64,000 bases of DNA from Candidatus Wolbachia massiliensis (GTDB taxonomy: Bacteria > Pseudomonadota > Alphaproteobacteria > Rickettsiales > Anaplasmataceae). Within the stretch, counting starts at the first letter, position 1, and each line of letters begins with the position of its first letter. Shown one piece after another: positions 18,288-26,447 of the stretch. Below the pieces are notes generated by a model. The model was not told where the DNA came from, did no database searches, and saw only the letters and a program-made list of their open reading frames with translations. Where the stretch lies: positions 1,090,199 through 1,154,198 of the forward strand of contig NZ_CP061738.1 in NCBI RefSeq assembly GCF_014771645.1, read 5' to 3'. The translations under genes and the position numbers were made by a program.

Positions 18288-19280
18288 ATGAACTATGCTG
18301 CACTTGATACATATTTGGAGCCATTACAAGGCATATTCCAAGAAGAAGGCGTAAATGAAATATCAATAAATAAGCCAAAGGAAGTATGGATTGAAAATCG
18401 TGGTGAAATAAGGTGTGAAAAATTAGAAATATTCGATCTTAATCACTTAAAATCTCTCGGCAGATTGATTGCTCAAGCTACAGAACAGAAACTGAGCGAA
18501 GAAGCACCGTTACTTTCGGCAACGTTACCAAATGGTTATCGTATACAGATAGTATTTCCGCCAGCGTGTGAGCCTGATAAAGTAGTCATGTCAATTCGTA
18601 AACCTTCTAGCATGCAGTTAGCGTTAGATGATTATGAAAAAATGGGGGCTTTTTCTGAAACTGCTATAGAAGTAACTGATAATCCAGTGGATCGTCACCT
18701 GGATTTACTGTTAAAGCAAAAGAAAATAAAAGATTTTTTAAAATACGCTGTAATAAATAAGAAAAACATCATAATCAGCGGTGGAACTTCTACTGGTAAA
18801 ACCACTTTTACTAATGCTACTTTACGCGCTATTCCAGCTGAAGAAAGAATTATTACTGTTGAAGATGCAAGGGAAATCGTTTTGAGCGATCATCCCAATA
18901 GAGTGCATCTCATTGCTTCCAAAGGAGGGCAGGGCAGAGCAAAAGTGACCACTCAAGATTTGATAGAAGCTTGCTTACGTTTAAGGCCAGATAGGATAAT
19001 AGTTGGTGAGCTCCGTGGAGCAGAAGCGTTTAGTTTTCTCAGGGCAATAAATACTGGCCACCCAGGATCAATATCAACTCTTCATGCAGATAGTCCGACA
19101 ATGGCCCTTGAGCAAATAAAACTGATGGTGATGCAAGCAAACCTCGGTATTCCTCCAGATCAGATTATACCATACATTAGAAATGTTATTGATATTGTCA
19201 TTCAGCTAAAAAGAACCAGTGGAGGAAAAAGAAGCATTTCTGAAATATTATTTACTAGATCTTTAAATGAAAATGCTTAA
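18288..19280 (+). CDS. virB11: Type IV secretion ATPase VirB11
   Basis: This 330-residue hexameric traffic ATPase has Walker A GGTSTGKTT at residues 165-173, the Asp box VEDAREI, Walker B LRPDRIIVGELRG and the His box GHPGSISTLHAD. It powers pilus or substrate steps together with VirB4 and VirD4; virB4 is not in this window. It starts one base after virB10. Confidence 0.97.
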   Translation: MNYAALDTYLEPLQGIFQEEGVNEISINKPKEVWIENRGEIRCEKLEIFDLNHLKSLGRLIAQATEQKLSEEAPLLSATLPNGYRIQIVFPPACEPDKVVMSIRKPSSMQLALDDYEKMGAFSETAIEVTDNPVDRHLDLLLKQKKIKDFLKYAVINKKNIIISGGTSTGKTTFTNATLRAIPAEERIITVEDAREIVLSDHPNRVHLIASKGGQGRAKVTTQDLIEACLRLRPDRIIVGELRGAEAFSFLRAINTGHPGSISTLHADSPTMALEQIKLMVMQANLGIPPDQIIPYIRNVIDIVIQLKRTSGGKRSISEILFTRSLNENA

Positions 19281-19308
19281 GTTTATACATAACAAGACAG
19301 AGTAATTT

Positions 19309-21342
19309 ATGAGTAATGGAAACCACTTACGCAACATTCTGATAGGGGGTGTTGTAACTTTTACTATACTAGAGTTTTGCTTCTATTTGTCTGGTATATT
19401 GTTCTATCTGTTTGTTGATGGTCCAGATGGTGTGGATTTTAAGGCAATTAATCCTAGTTTAACACCTTTCCCTCAAGCTCTTTGGCCAACGATTTTTGAT
19501 CATATACAATATTGTTGGCATCACCCAGAGTTATATAGTCCTAAGCTCAAAATCAAATTAATTATATCTTCTGCACTGCCTATCGTTGTTTTAATGACTA
19601 TTTTATGGAATTTAAGAGAAAGAGTAGTTGAATGGCGACCGTTTAAAAAGAAAGAATCACTTCATGGAGATTCAAAATGGGCATCAGAGAAAGACATACG
19701 AAAAGCAGGATTAAGGAGCAAAAAGGGGCTATTGCTCGGTAAAGATAAAAGAGGCTACTTTATAGCTGATGGGTTTCAGCATGCATTGTTATTTGCGCCT
19801 ACAGGTTCTGGTAAAGGTGTTGGCTTCGTAATTCCTAATTTATTATTTTGGACTGACTCAGTAATTGTACACGACATAAAATTAGAAAACTATGAACTAA
19901 CAAGTGGTTGGCGAGAACGACAAGGACAAGAGGTATATGTCTGGAATCCAGCACAGCCAGATGGAATAAGTCACTGTTATAATCCACTACAATGGATTAG
20001 TGAAAAACCTGGACAGATGGTTGACGATGTGCAGAAAATAGCTAACCTAATCATGCCTGAGCAAGACTTTTGGCAAAATGAAGCAAGAAGTTTATTTGTT
20101 GGAGTGGTACTATACTTACTTGCTGCGCCAGAGAAAGTTAAATCTTTTGGTGAAGTTGTACGTACGATGCGTAGTGATGACGTAGTTTATAATCTCGCTG
20201 TTGCTCTTGATACAATGGGTAAAATAATACATCCTGTGGCGTACATGAACATTGCAGCTTTCTTGCAAAAAGCTGATAAAGAAAGGTCAGGTGTTGTATC
20301 AACTATGAACTCATCACTTGAATTATGGGCAAACCCATTGATTGATACTGCAACTGCGACAAGTGATTTTAATATTTTAGATTTTAAAAAGAAGAAAACT
20401 ACAGTTTATGTCGGCTTAACTCCTGATAACTTAACTAGATTAAGACCTTTAATGCAGGTTTTTTACCAGCAAGCAACTGAGTTTTTATGTAGAAAATTAC
20501 CGTCAGATGATGAGCCTTATGGTGTGCTGTTTTTAATGGATGAGTTTCCTACACTCGGAAAAATGGAGCAATTTCAAACGGGCATTGCATACTTTCGTGG
20601 TTATAGAGTTAGGTTGTTCCTAATTGTTCAGGACACTGAGCAGCTTAAAGGAATATACGAAGAAGCAGGAATGAACTCCTTTTTATCAAACTCAACTTAT
20701 AGGATAACTTTTGCAGCTAATAACATTGAAACGGCTAATTTGATATCACAACTTATAGGAAACAAAACTGTACAACAAGAATCGCTGAATAAACCTAAAT
20801 TTTTGGACTTGAATCCTGCATCAAGGTCATTGCATATCTCTGAAACACAGAGAGCATTGTTGTTGCCTCAAGAAATTATTATGTTGCCACGTGATGACCA
20901 GATAATTTTAATAGAGTCTACTTACCCAATTAAATCAAAGAAAATTTTGTACTATAGTGATAGTACTTTTACAAGGAGATTACTCAAGCAAACTCGTGTA
21001 CCTACACAAAAACCATATAACCCAAATGAAGTTTTTTCTGCTGCTAGCAAGGATAAGATTGATGACGAAGAAAATAGTGCTATCGAAGCTGCTGATTATC
21101 CTGTTGAGGCTCAAACCAGAGATGTAGTATATGATGAAACAGAAGTTGACGATAAGCTTGAAGATGATGATAGGTTTGATGATGAGGACGAACTTAAAGA
21201 AGACACAGATGATGATGGATTTGATGACGATGATGAACTTGAGGAGGGTGATGAGCTTAAAGAAGACATAGATGATGACGGGTTTAATGATGAAGAGGAT
21301 GAATTTGATGATGAAGATACTGATAACAAGCTGAAAAAATAG
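19309..21342 (+). CDS. virD4: Type IV coupling protein VirD4 with acidic tail
   Basis: This 677-residue coupling ATPase recruits substrates to the secretion channel. Two membrane segments lie near residues 9-36 and 83-100. Walker A is APTGSGKG at 163-170 and Walker B is VLFLMDEFPTLG. The last 90 residues are an extremely acidic, low-complexity tail with a repeated DELKEDxDDDGF unit. VirD4 C-termini are substrate-recognition regions in other systems, so the tail could influence effector binding; that is inference. It is the last vir gene here. Confidence 0.95.
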   Translation: MSNGNHLRNILIGGVVTFTILEFCFYLSGILFYLFVDGPDGVDFKAINPSLTPFPQALWPTIFDHIQYCWHHPELYSPKLKIKLIISSALPIVVLMTILWNLRERVVEWRPFKKKESLHGDSKWASEKDIRKAGLRSKKGLLLGKDKRGYFIADGFQHALLFAPTGSGKGVGFVIPNLLFWTDSVIVHDIKLENYELTSGWRERQGQEVYVWNPAQPDGISHCYNPLQWISEKPGQMVDDVQKIANLIMPEQDFWQNEARSLFVGVVLYLLAAPEKVKSFGEVVRTMRSDDVVYNLAVALDTMGKIIHPVAYMNIAAFLQKADKERSGVVSTMNSSLELWANPLIDTATATSDFNILDFKKKKTTVYVGLTPDNLTRLRPLMQVFYQQATEFLCRKLPSDDEPYGVLFLMDEFPTLGKMEQFQTGIAYFRGYRVRLFLIVQDTEQLKGIYEEAGMNSFLSNSTYRITFAANNIETANLISQLIGNKTVQQESLNKPKFLDLNPASRSLHISETQRALLLPQEIIMLPRDDQIILIESTYPIKSKKILYYSDSTFTRRLLKQTRVPTQKPYNPNEVFSAASKDKIDDEENSAIEAADYPVEAQTRDVVYDETEVDDKLEDDDRFDDEDELKEDTDDDGFDDDDELEEGDELKEDIDDDGFNDEEDEFDDEDTDNKLKK

Positions 21343-21376
21343 ATCTCTTGCATAACCAATTTATGGCAAGGAGTTT

Positions 21377-21604
21377 AATGAAATGCTCAATAAAATGGGT
21401 AAAGCAGCAAGTAGGGCTGCAATGACGGCAGCATTATAAAAACAACTTAGAAAAAACAGCACCAACTTGACGTTGATGCATTTGAAGCTACTTATTCTTT
21501 ACAGAAAAAGTCTAGCAGGAAAAATTGAAGGAGTCAAGTACTACCTTCTTTAATTTTTCTTCCTATAAGATTCTTTTCTGTGTTTTATTGAAGTGATAGT
21601 TACT
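21377..21604. repeat. Toxin-antitoxin array direct repeat B, copy 1
   Basis: About 226 bp nearly identical to 22932-23157. The repeat covers the non-coding area beyond a toxin gene and the last codons of that toxin (ITSIKHRKESYRKKN). It shows that modules 1 and 3 arose by duplication or shared recombination at their toxin ends. Confidence 0.85.
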
Positions 21605-21843
21605 ATGCGTTCTGCAGTGTTTATACGATAAATAATACGGTAACTACCAATTTTCAGCTTCCAATGTCCTTTAAATTTGCCCTTTAATGTTTCACCATTA
21701 CTAATAGGATCAGTTACAATACGCCCATTTATTGCATTTTTAATCCTTAACTTTACAGATTTTGGGAAAGCTGATGTGTCTTTGCGAATACTCTTAAGAT
21801 ATTTGATAGTGTACAGACTATTTCCAGATTTCTTCGCTGTCAT
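21550..21843 (-). CDS. RelE/ParE-family toxin, module 1
   Basis: This 97-residue basic protein of the RelE/ParE superfamily resembles ribosome-dependent mRNA interferases. It has the expected order: N-terminal helices, NGETLKGKFKGHWKLKIGSYRIIYRI strands (shown in parts: LKGKFKGHWKLKIGSYR, IIYRI) and the C-terminal VTITSIKHRKESYRKK. Its ATG lies inside the last codons of the antitoxin gene (26-base overlap), so the two are translationally coupled. It is the only one of the three toxins here with an ordinary ATG. Confidence 0.85.
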   Translation of the reverse strand: MTAKKSGNSLYTIKYLKSIRKDTSAFPKSVKLRIKNAINGRIVTDPISNGETLKGKFKGHWKLKIGSYRIIYRINTAERIVTITSIKHRKESYRKKN

Positions 21844-22036
21844 CTACCTCTTCCACACCTGGAACATCACGTTCCATAGCACGCTCAACTAATATTGTAT
21901 CCTCTTCAAATTCGATTGCTTGTTGCATTAATTTTTCTGCTAGATCTTGAATAGATTTATTTCTTACTTTAGCTAGTCCAACAAGACACTCCGAAGTTTC
22001 TTTGCTGAAAGTTATGTTAAATCCTGAATCTGCCAT
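21818..22036 (-). CDS. RelB-like antitoxin, module 1
   Basis: This is a small acidic protein of about 72 residues from ATG 22036; a TTG at 22048 would add MVKL. It begins MADSG with an ITF strand, followed by helices (VRNKSIQDLAEKLMQQAIEF), the pattern of a short DNA-binding N-terminus and a toxin-wrapping helix. The same MADSG start is shared by the antitoxins at 22429 and 23373. It probably represses its own promoter at 22063-22091. Confidence 0.8.
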   Translation of the reverse strand: MADSGFNITFSKETSECLVGLAKVRNKSIQDLAEKLMQQAIEFEEDTILVERAMERDVPGVEEVDDSEEIWK

Positions 22037-22062
22037 AAGTTTTACCAAAGTCTACTACAACA

Positions 22063-22091
22063 AGTATACAGGATATTTTTTAAGTTTTCAA
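22063..22091 (-). promoter_or_regulatory. Promoter of toxin-antitoxin module 1
   Basis: On the minus strand, TTGAAA at 22091-22086 and TATACT at 22068-22063 are separated by 17 bases. The ATG follows 26 bases after the -10 hexamer. The same promoter occurs in front of the other two modules. Confidence 0.7.
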
Positions 22092-22131
22092 TAAAGAAAG
22101 CAGCACAGAATACCTGTATAAATATATATAT

Positions 22132-22428
22132 TTAAAGTTTTAGTAGTAAGTTTAACAATCCTGTTTGCTTGTAAACATTATCTCTATGTCCTATTATGAT
22201 GATGAATACTTTACGTTTTGGAGTGTTTACATAGTGGATAAGACGATATTTGTCAAACCTTAGTCTTCTATATCCCTGTAATTTACCGCGTAAAGGTTTG
22301 CCGGCTTTGTTTGGGTTAACTTTGAGTTCCTTTTCTATATCTTCTTCAACATCAGATTTTATTCCTTCTGGTAAAGCTGGAAAATCCTCTTTAGCATACC
22401 TCTTTGAAAGCTCAATTTTGTAAATACC
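22132..22428 (-). pseudogene. RelE-like toxin, module 2, without a normal start codon
   Basis: The open frame encodes a 98-residue RelE-like toxin (YKIELSKRYAKEDFPALPE, then GKLQGYRRLRFDKYRLIHY and IIIIGHRDNVYK). The frame begins directly after, and in the same frame as, the TAA of the antitoxin gene. There is no ATG, GTG or TTG ahead of the conserved YKI start; the only nearby candidate is an ATT two codons after the stop. It may be silent, start at ATT, or be made by readthrough as an antitoxin-toxin fusion. Confidence 0.7.
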
Positions 22429-22650
22429 TTATCCTTGTTTGAAGTCTTCGTACTTAATCGTTTCTGCACCTGGAGCAGTACACTCCTTAACAATGTCAGT
22501 AAATGCAATCTCGTCTACCTCACATTCAATTCCTTCTACAATTAACCTTTCTATTAGTTCTTGAACGGGTTCCTTGGTGATTTCAGATAACCTAGTAAGG
22601 TTATGTGAAATTTTCGGATTGAAGGTTATACTAATACCTGAATCAGCCAT
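22429..22650 (-). CDS. RelB-like antitoxin, module 2
   Basis: An antitoxin of about 73 residues from ATG 22650 (TTG 22662 is possible). It shares the MADSG start and ITF strand with the other two antitoxins, but the rest differs (ITKEPVQELIERLIVEGIEC). It ends DFKQG at TAA 22429-22431, with the toxin frame continuing beyond. A resident antitoxin without a normally expressed toxin could act as an anti-addiction factor; this is a hypothesis. Confidence 0.78.
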   Translation of the reverse strand: MADSGISITFNPKISHNLTRLSEITKEPVQELIERLIVEGIECEVDEIAFTDIVKECTAPGAETIKYEDFKQG

Positions 22651-22675
22651 AAGTTTTACCAAAGTCTATTACTAC

Positions 22676-22916
22676 AGTTAGTATACAGGATTTTTTTTAA
22701 TTTTTCAATAAAGTAAGAAAAATTTTATGTCAATAAACAATTTAATATATACTATAATTAACTTAAAGAAAGCCAGCACCAACGTTAGGTTGGTGCCGTT
22801 GTAGTATCTGTACATAAAGAGTATATATAATAATATTAAAAGAGTCAAGTGAAACAGGAAGATATCGCCCTGTGCTGCAAAGATTTTGGCTTCTTTGTAT
22901 TTCAAGGCATGCTGCG
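22676..22916. repeat. Toxin-antitoxin array direct repeat A, copy 1
   Basis: About 240 bp repeated with roughly 90% identity at 23650-23888. It starts in the antitoxin promoter and runs through a small inverted repeat (caccaacgttaggttggtgc) to the tract ending aaggcatgctg. A 104-codon minus-strand frame at 22705-23019 crosses this repeat, but it is very hydrophobic, and I regard it as unlikely to be a gene. Confidence 0.85.
22680..22708 (-). promoter_or_regulatory. Promoter of toxin-antitoxin module 2
   Basis: On the minus strand, TTGAAA (22708-22703) and TATACT (22685-22680) are separated by 17 bases, matching the module 1 promoter. Confidence 0.7.
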
Positions 22917-22931
22917 GGTATTTAACATCCA

Positions 22932-23157
22932 ATGAAATGTTCAGTAAGATAGGTGAAACAGCAAGTAGGACTGCAATGACGGTAGCATTATAAAAACAAC
23001 TTAGAAAAAATAGCACCAACTTGACGTTGATGCATTTGAAGCTACTTATTCTTTACAGAAAAAGTCTAGCAGGAAAAATTGAAGGAGTCAAGTACTACCT
23101 TCTTTAATTTTTCTTCCTATAAGATTCTTTTCTGTGTTTTATTGAAGTAATAGTTAC
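22932..23157. repeat. Toxin-antitoxin array direct repeat B, copy 2
   Basis: This is the second copy of the block at 21377-21604. It ends inside the 3' end of the module 3 toxin gene. Confidence 0.85.
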
Positions 23158-23376
23158 TTCACACTCTATAATGTCTACCCTATATATAATACGATAGTCA
23201 CTAACTTGTAGTCTTCTATGTCCTTTAAACTCGTAGAGCAATGGTGTACCAACTTTCATTGGTTCAGCTGCAATTCGCTCGTTTATGGCTCTTGTAATAC
23301 TTTTCTTGATTGGTGGCGATAAAGCAGGCAAGTCTTTTTTGATGACGTTCTCTAAATAAGTAATCTTATATTTCAG
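23104..23376 (-). CDS. RelE-like toxin, module 3, apparent CTG start
   Basis: The frame encodes a RelE-like toxin of about 90 residues (KYKITYLENVIKKDLPALSP, then EFKGHRRLQVSDYRIIYR and the C-terminal ITSIKHRKESYRKKN shared with module 1). Where an ATG is expected before KYKI there is a CTG at 23376-23374, overlapping the antitoxin stop as CTGA, the geometry normally seen as ATGA. The first conventional start is a TTG at 23331, which would delete the first helix. It is either weakly expressed from CTG or disabled. Confidence 0.68.
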   Translation of the reverse strand: MKYKITYLENVIKKDLPALSPPIKKSITRAINERIAAEPMKVGTPLLYEFKGHRRLQVSDYRIIYRVDIIECEVTITSIKHRKESYRKKN

Positions 23377-23624
23377 TTTGTATCCTCAATTCTTTTAGCT
23401 AATACCGTATCCCAGTTTATATCCTCGCTTCTAATCTTTTTTGCACCTGGAACATCAAGTTCAGCGGCACGTTCGATTAGTATCATATCTTCCTCAAGTG
23501 CAATCGCTTGCCGCATTAACTTCTCTGTTAATTCTTTGACAGACTTATTTCTTACTTCAGCCAATCCAATAAGACACTCTGAGATTTCCTTATCGAAGGT
23601 TATACTAATTTCTGAATCTGCCAT
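23373..23624 (-). CDS. RelB-like antitoxin, module 3
   Basis: An antitoxin of about 83 residues from ATG 23624 (TTG 23636 is possible). It is closely related to module 1 (ISECLIGLAEVRNKSVKELTEKLMRQAI), with a longer C-terminus ending RIEDTN. Its stop overlaps the CTG of the toxin frame. Confidence 0.8.
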   Translation of the reverse strand: MADSEISITFDKEISECLIGLAEVRNKSVKELTEKLMRQAIALEEDMILIERAAELDVPGAKKIRSEDINWDTVLAKRIEDTN

Positions 23625-23649
23625 AAGTTTTACCAAAGTCTACTGCTAT

Positions 23650-23888
23650 AGTTAGTATACAGGATTTTTTTTAATTTTTCAATAAAATAAGAAAATTTTT
23701 ATGTCAATAAACAATTTAATATATATTATAATTAACTTAAAGAAAGCCAGCACCAACGTCAAGTTGATGCTGTTGTAGTACCTGTACATAAAGAGTATAT
23801 TAATAATATTAAAAGAGTCAAGTGAACCAGGAGGATATTACTCTATGCCGCAAAGATTTTGGCTTCTTTGTATTTTCAAGGCATGCTG
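23650..23888. repeat. Toxin-antitoxin array direct repeat A, copy 2
   Basis: This is the second copy of 22676-22916. Between this repeat and the wspB-like start lies about 110 bp of AT-rich sequence, presumably holding that gene's promoter. No other gene is visible at 23637-24001. Confidence 0.85.
23654..23682 (-). promoter_or_regulatory. Promoter of toxin-antitoxin module 3
   Basis: On the minus strand, TTGAAA (23682-23677) and TATACT (23659-23654) are separated by 17 bases, as in modules 1 and 2. Confidence 0.7.
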
Positions 23889-24001
23889 TAATAACAAAAG
23901 GTAAACCCTAGCTAAGAGAACAAATTATATTAAGCTTTTCACATTAAACCATTTTTAATTAATTAATATTAAATTAGCTATTTTAAGTAGGAGAGTTAGT
24001 A

Positions 24002-24871
24002 ATGAGTAACAAAAAAACGTTAGCGGTTACAGCATTTGCTTTATTGTTGTCACAACAGTCTTTTGCAAGTGAAACAGAAGGATTTTACTTCGGTGGTAGA
24101 TATCACAGTCAGCTTTTAAATAGCATAGGTTCACTGAATGTAAAACAAACATCAGAAGCTGAAAAATCTGGAAAAGCTGAACATTTCACTATAAATGAAA
24201 CGTATATTGCGGACAAAATAACAGGTCAAAAACCAAGTGAATACAAAGGAGACTATGATCTACCTTTTTCTTTAGGAGCTGTGGCTGGTTATGAAGGAGA
24301 ATTGGGTGATAACAGCTATAGATTTGAATTAGAAGGAGTACATTCTTCTATAAAAGCCGATAATGTTGGCTTAGAAGGCAACCAAATGAGTGTATCGTAC
24401 CTCAAAAAATTTGAAGAAGGAGATGAGAAAGGCAAGACTTATATGTATGTTGCCAAAGTCGACAATGACCAAATTGCAAACACAGCTTTGATGGCAAGTG
24501 CTTACTATCATTTGAAAAATGACAATTACTCCTTTTTTGTCGGAGGTGGGCCCGGTGTAGCAAGAACGAATATGTTCGGAAAAGTATCAATAAGACCTGC
24601 GTATCAATTAAAAGCTGGCATTGGCTACCACATAAACGAAAATTTAAATATGCATATTGGGTATAGACATTTTGGTGCTGTTGGTAGCGACATTAAGCTT
24701 ACAGCAGAAAGGTTAGGGGAGACAGTATCTGTTAAAGATGATAGTGAAAAAAAGAAGCTTATTCCTAGTTCAGGTGAAAAAGTAGATGAGGAAATAAATG
24801 TAGGCAATACATCAGTTTTCACACACGGTATAGAAGTAGGCTTTACTTTCCATCCTGCTAGTAAAGTCTAA
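24002..24871 (+). CDS. wspB: Wsp/P44-Msp2 family outer membrane protein, WspB-like
   Basis: This 289-residue surface beta-barrel protein has a signal peptide (about residues 1-22, ending SFAS) and barrel strands such as EGFYFGGRYHS, YSFFVGGGPGVA, LKAGIGYHIN and the C-terminal FTHGIEVGFTF. A GGAGAG site precedes the ATG. The position after virD4 and the family match WspB, the Wsp paralogue reported next to the vir operon in Wolbachia. The gene is intact here. About 2.6 kb of toxin-antitoxin modules separates it from virD4. A long hydrophilic C-terminal loop (KDDSEKKKLIPSS) is probably surface-exposed. Confidence 0.85.
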   Translation: MSNKKTLAVTAFALLLSQQSFASETEGFYFGGRYHSQLLNSIGSLNVKQTSEAEKSGKAEHFTINETYIADKITGQKPSEYKGDYDLPFSLGAVAGYEGELGDNSYRFELEGVHSSIKADNVGLEGNQMSVSYLKKFEEGDEKGKTYMYVAKVDNDQIANTALMASAYYHLKNDNYSFFVGGGPGVARTNMFGKVSIRPAYQLKAGIGYHINENLNMHIGYRHFGAVGSDIKLTAERLGETVSVKDDSEKKKLIPSSGEKVDEEINVGNTSVFTHGIEVGFTFHPASKV

Positions 24872-25405
24872 ACAGATTGCCCTTTAAAAAAGATTAGCCT
24901 TTCTGTCATTTCAAGGCTTATTTTGTCATCCCGCTACTCGTTAGCGGGATCCCACTTACTTCAGCCACAAGTATTAAGAAATTTACTAAATGGTGAAAAA
25001 GGCAAAAGAGAACCTGGTCAGTATCCATTTTTAGTATTGGCGTTTTTAAGTCTTAAACGCTGCAATTTAGCTGCTTTTTAATGCAACCAGCCTTAGTTTT
25101 AATATTTAACAAATTTACCGGGCAGAAAAAAAAGACAAAGAAAACCCGTGGTAGCTAGTTATTACACTCTCAATTTTAAAATTTGACGTTGGGTGCTGTC
25201 TTAAACAGCCCGTTTCAGCTTATATAGGTAAAACTTAGAAATTTTATAAAGACATGCAGTGCACATAGTGCGAAAAATTAAACAATAGTACGCCAAATAC
25301 AAGTTATCTTGTCATTTTAATCTGCACAGATTGCGAAGTTAAATAAATAGCTTCACTGATATAGTAAGAGGATTGGAGAGGTTTGTCAAGTAATCTTTTT
25401 TCCGC
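24872..25405. repeat. Non-coding repeat region between wspB and pdhA
   Basis: No gene is visible. Positions 24916-25030, read in reverse, match the repeat family at 42518-42605 and 43845-43925 (TTTGCCTTTTT, AGTAAATTTCTTAA, then a GATCCCGC...GCGGGAT palindrome). Weaker reverse-strand similarity to 42060-42400 continues from 25100 to 25400. The region therefore looks like an inverted, diverged copy of the non-coding segment upstream of gap. Confidence 0.65.
25361..25389 (-). promoter_or_regulatory. Consensus-like sigma-70 promoter facing non-coding repeat
   Basis: The minus strand reads TTGACA (25389-25384), 17 bases, then TACTAT (25366-25361). The surrounding bases match the promoter-like site at 42087-42115. 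It points away from the pdhA 3' end into a region without genes, so it may drive a small RNA or be a relic. Confidence 0.5.
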
Positions 25406-26392
25406 CTAACTATAGCTAACAGATTTATAAACATCAGTGTACAGCTCATTAGCGCTTGGTTCTTTACTATTCTTGGCAAAATCTTCTGACTTTTTCACTA
25501 AATCACGTATTTCCTTATCAATTGCTTTACATTCCTCCTCTGAGGCGGCTTTATTGTCTATTATGTATTTCTTTAAAGTGCTTATAGGATCATGGTTGTG
25601 CTTCATATCTTCGACTTCTTCCTTAGAACGGTAAGTAGCAGGATCTGACATCGAATGGCCGCGATATCGATACGTCTTCATTTCAAGCAGGATAGGCCCT
25701 TTTCCGCTACGTGTGTGCTCGGCTGCTTCGCTCGTAGCCGCATAAACTGAGAAAAAATCCATTCCATCAACCTGTTTTCCAGGAATACCAAAACCTTCTC
25801 CTCTCTTATATAGCTCGGTTACCAAAGTTGATCTTTGTACGGAGGTTCCCATCGCATATTCGTTATTTTCTATGATGTAAACTACAGGCAAATTCCACAA
25901 AGAAGCCATATTGAACGATTCATATACTTGTCCTTGATTCGTAGCACCATCACCAAAATATGTAAATACAACGTTATCCTTTTTCTTATACTTGCTAGCA
26001 AACGCTATCCCTGTGCCAATTGGAACTTGTGCTCCCACTATCCCATGTCCACCAAAGAATTTTTTTTCAACATCAAATATGTGCATAGAACCGCCTTTGC
26101 CTTTTGAGCACCCTGTTTCTTTACCGGTCAGCTCTGCCATTACAACATTCGGGTCAGAATCACATGCGAGCATTAAGCCATGGTCTCTATAGCTTGTGAT
26201 AAAAGCATCGCCAGATTTCGACGCAGCGTGAGTTCCAACTGCAACCGCTTCTTGTCCTATTGATAGATGACAGAACCCGCCTATTAATCCCATTCCATAT
26301 AATTGTCCTGCTTTCTCCTCAAATCTGCGTATGAGTAGCATTTTCCTGTAGAATCCAATCACCTGTTCCTTAGTGAAACTTTCTGCTTTCAT
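25406..26392 (-). CDS. pdhA: Pyruvate dehydrogenase E1 component, alpha subunit
   Basis: This 328-residue subunit of the heterotetrameric E1 decarboxylates pyruvate using thiamine diphosphate. The ThDP-Mg motif runs from GDGATNQGQVYESFN to IIENNEYAMGT, and the YRYRGHSMSDP loop is present. The length is typical of alphaproteobacteria. It stands alone here; pdhB and the E2/E3 genes are elsewhere, as usual in Wolbachia. It works downstream of PpdK, encoded nearby. Confidence 0.96.
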   Translation of the reverse strand: MKAESFTKEQVIGFYRKMLLIRRFEEKAGQLYGMGLIGGFCHLSIGQEAVAVGTHAASKSGDAFITSYRDHGLMLACDSDPNVVMAELTGKETGCSKGKGGSMHIFDVEKKFFGGHGIVGAQVPIGTGIAFASKYKKKDNVVFTYFGDGATNQGQVYESFNMASLWNLPVVYIIENNEYAMGTSVQRSTLVTELYKRGEGFGIPGKQVDGMDFFSVYAATSEAAEHTRSGKGPILLEMKTYRYRGHSMSDPATYRSKEEVEDMKHNHDPISTLKKYIIDNKAASEEECKAIDKEIRDLVKKSEDFAKNSKEPSANELYTDVYKSVSYS

Positions 26393-26447
26393 ATCGATTT
26401 CTTTTGCATTAAACTAACATAATACCAGAAATTTTGAACTTTTGCTA

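Noticed and set aside
21111-21359. Serine-rich 82-codon frame opposite the virD4 3' end
   Set aside because: It is the antisense shadow of the repetitive GATGAT acidic tail.
22705-23019. A 104-codon minus-strand frame with hydrophobic segments in the toxin-antitoxin array
   Set aside because: It spans the duplicated non-coding repeat, its counterpart in the second repeat copy is not a similar open frame, and there is no clear ribosome site. The hydrophobicity follows from AT-rich DNA.
24916-25030. CRISPR-like repeats
   Set aside because: The repeats are few, dispersed and palindromic without regular spacers or cas genes; they are ordinary Wolbachia-type dispersed repeats.
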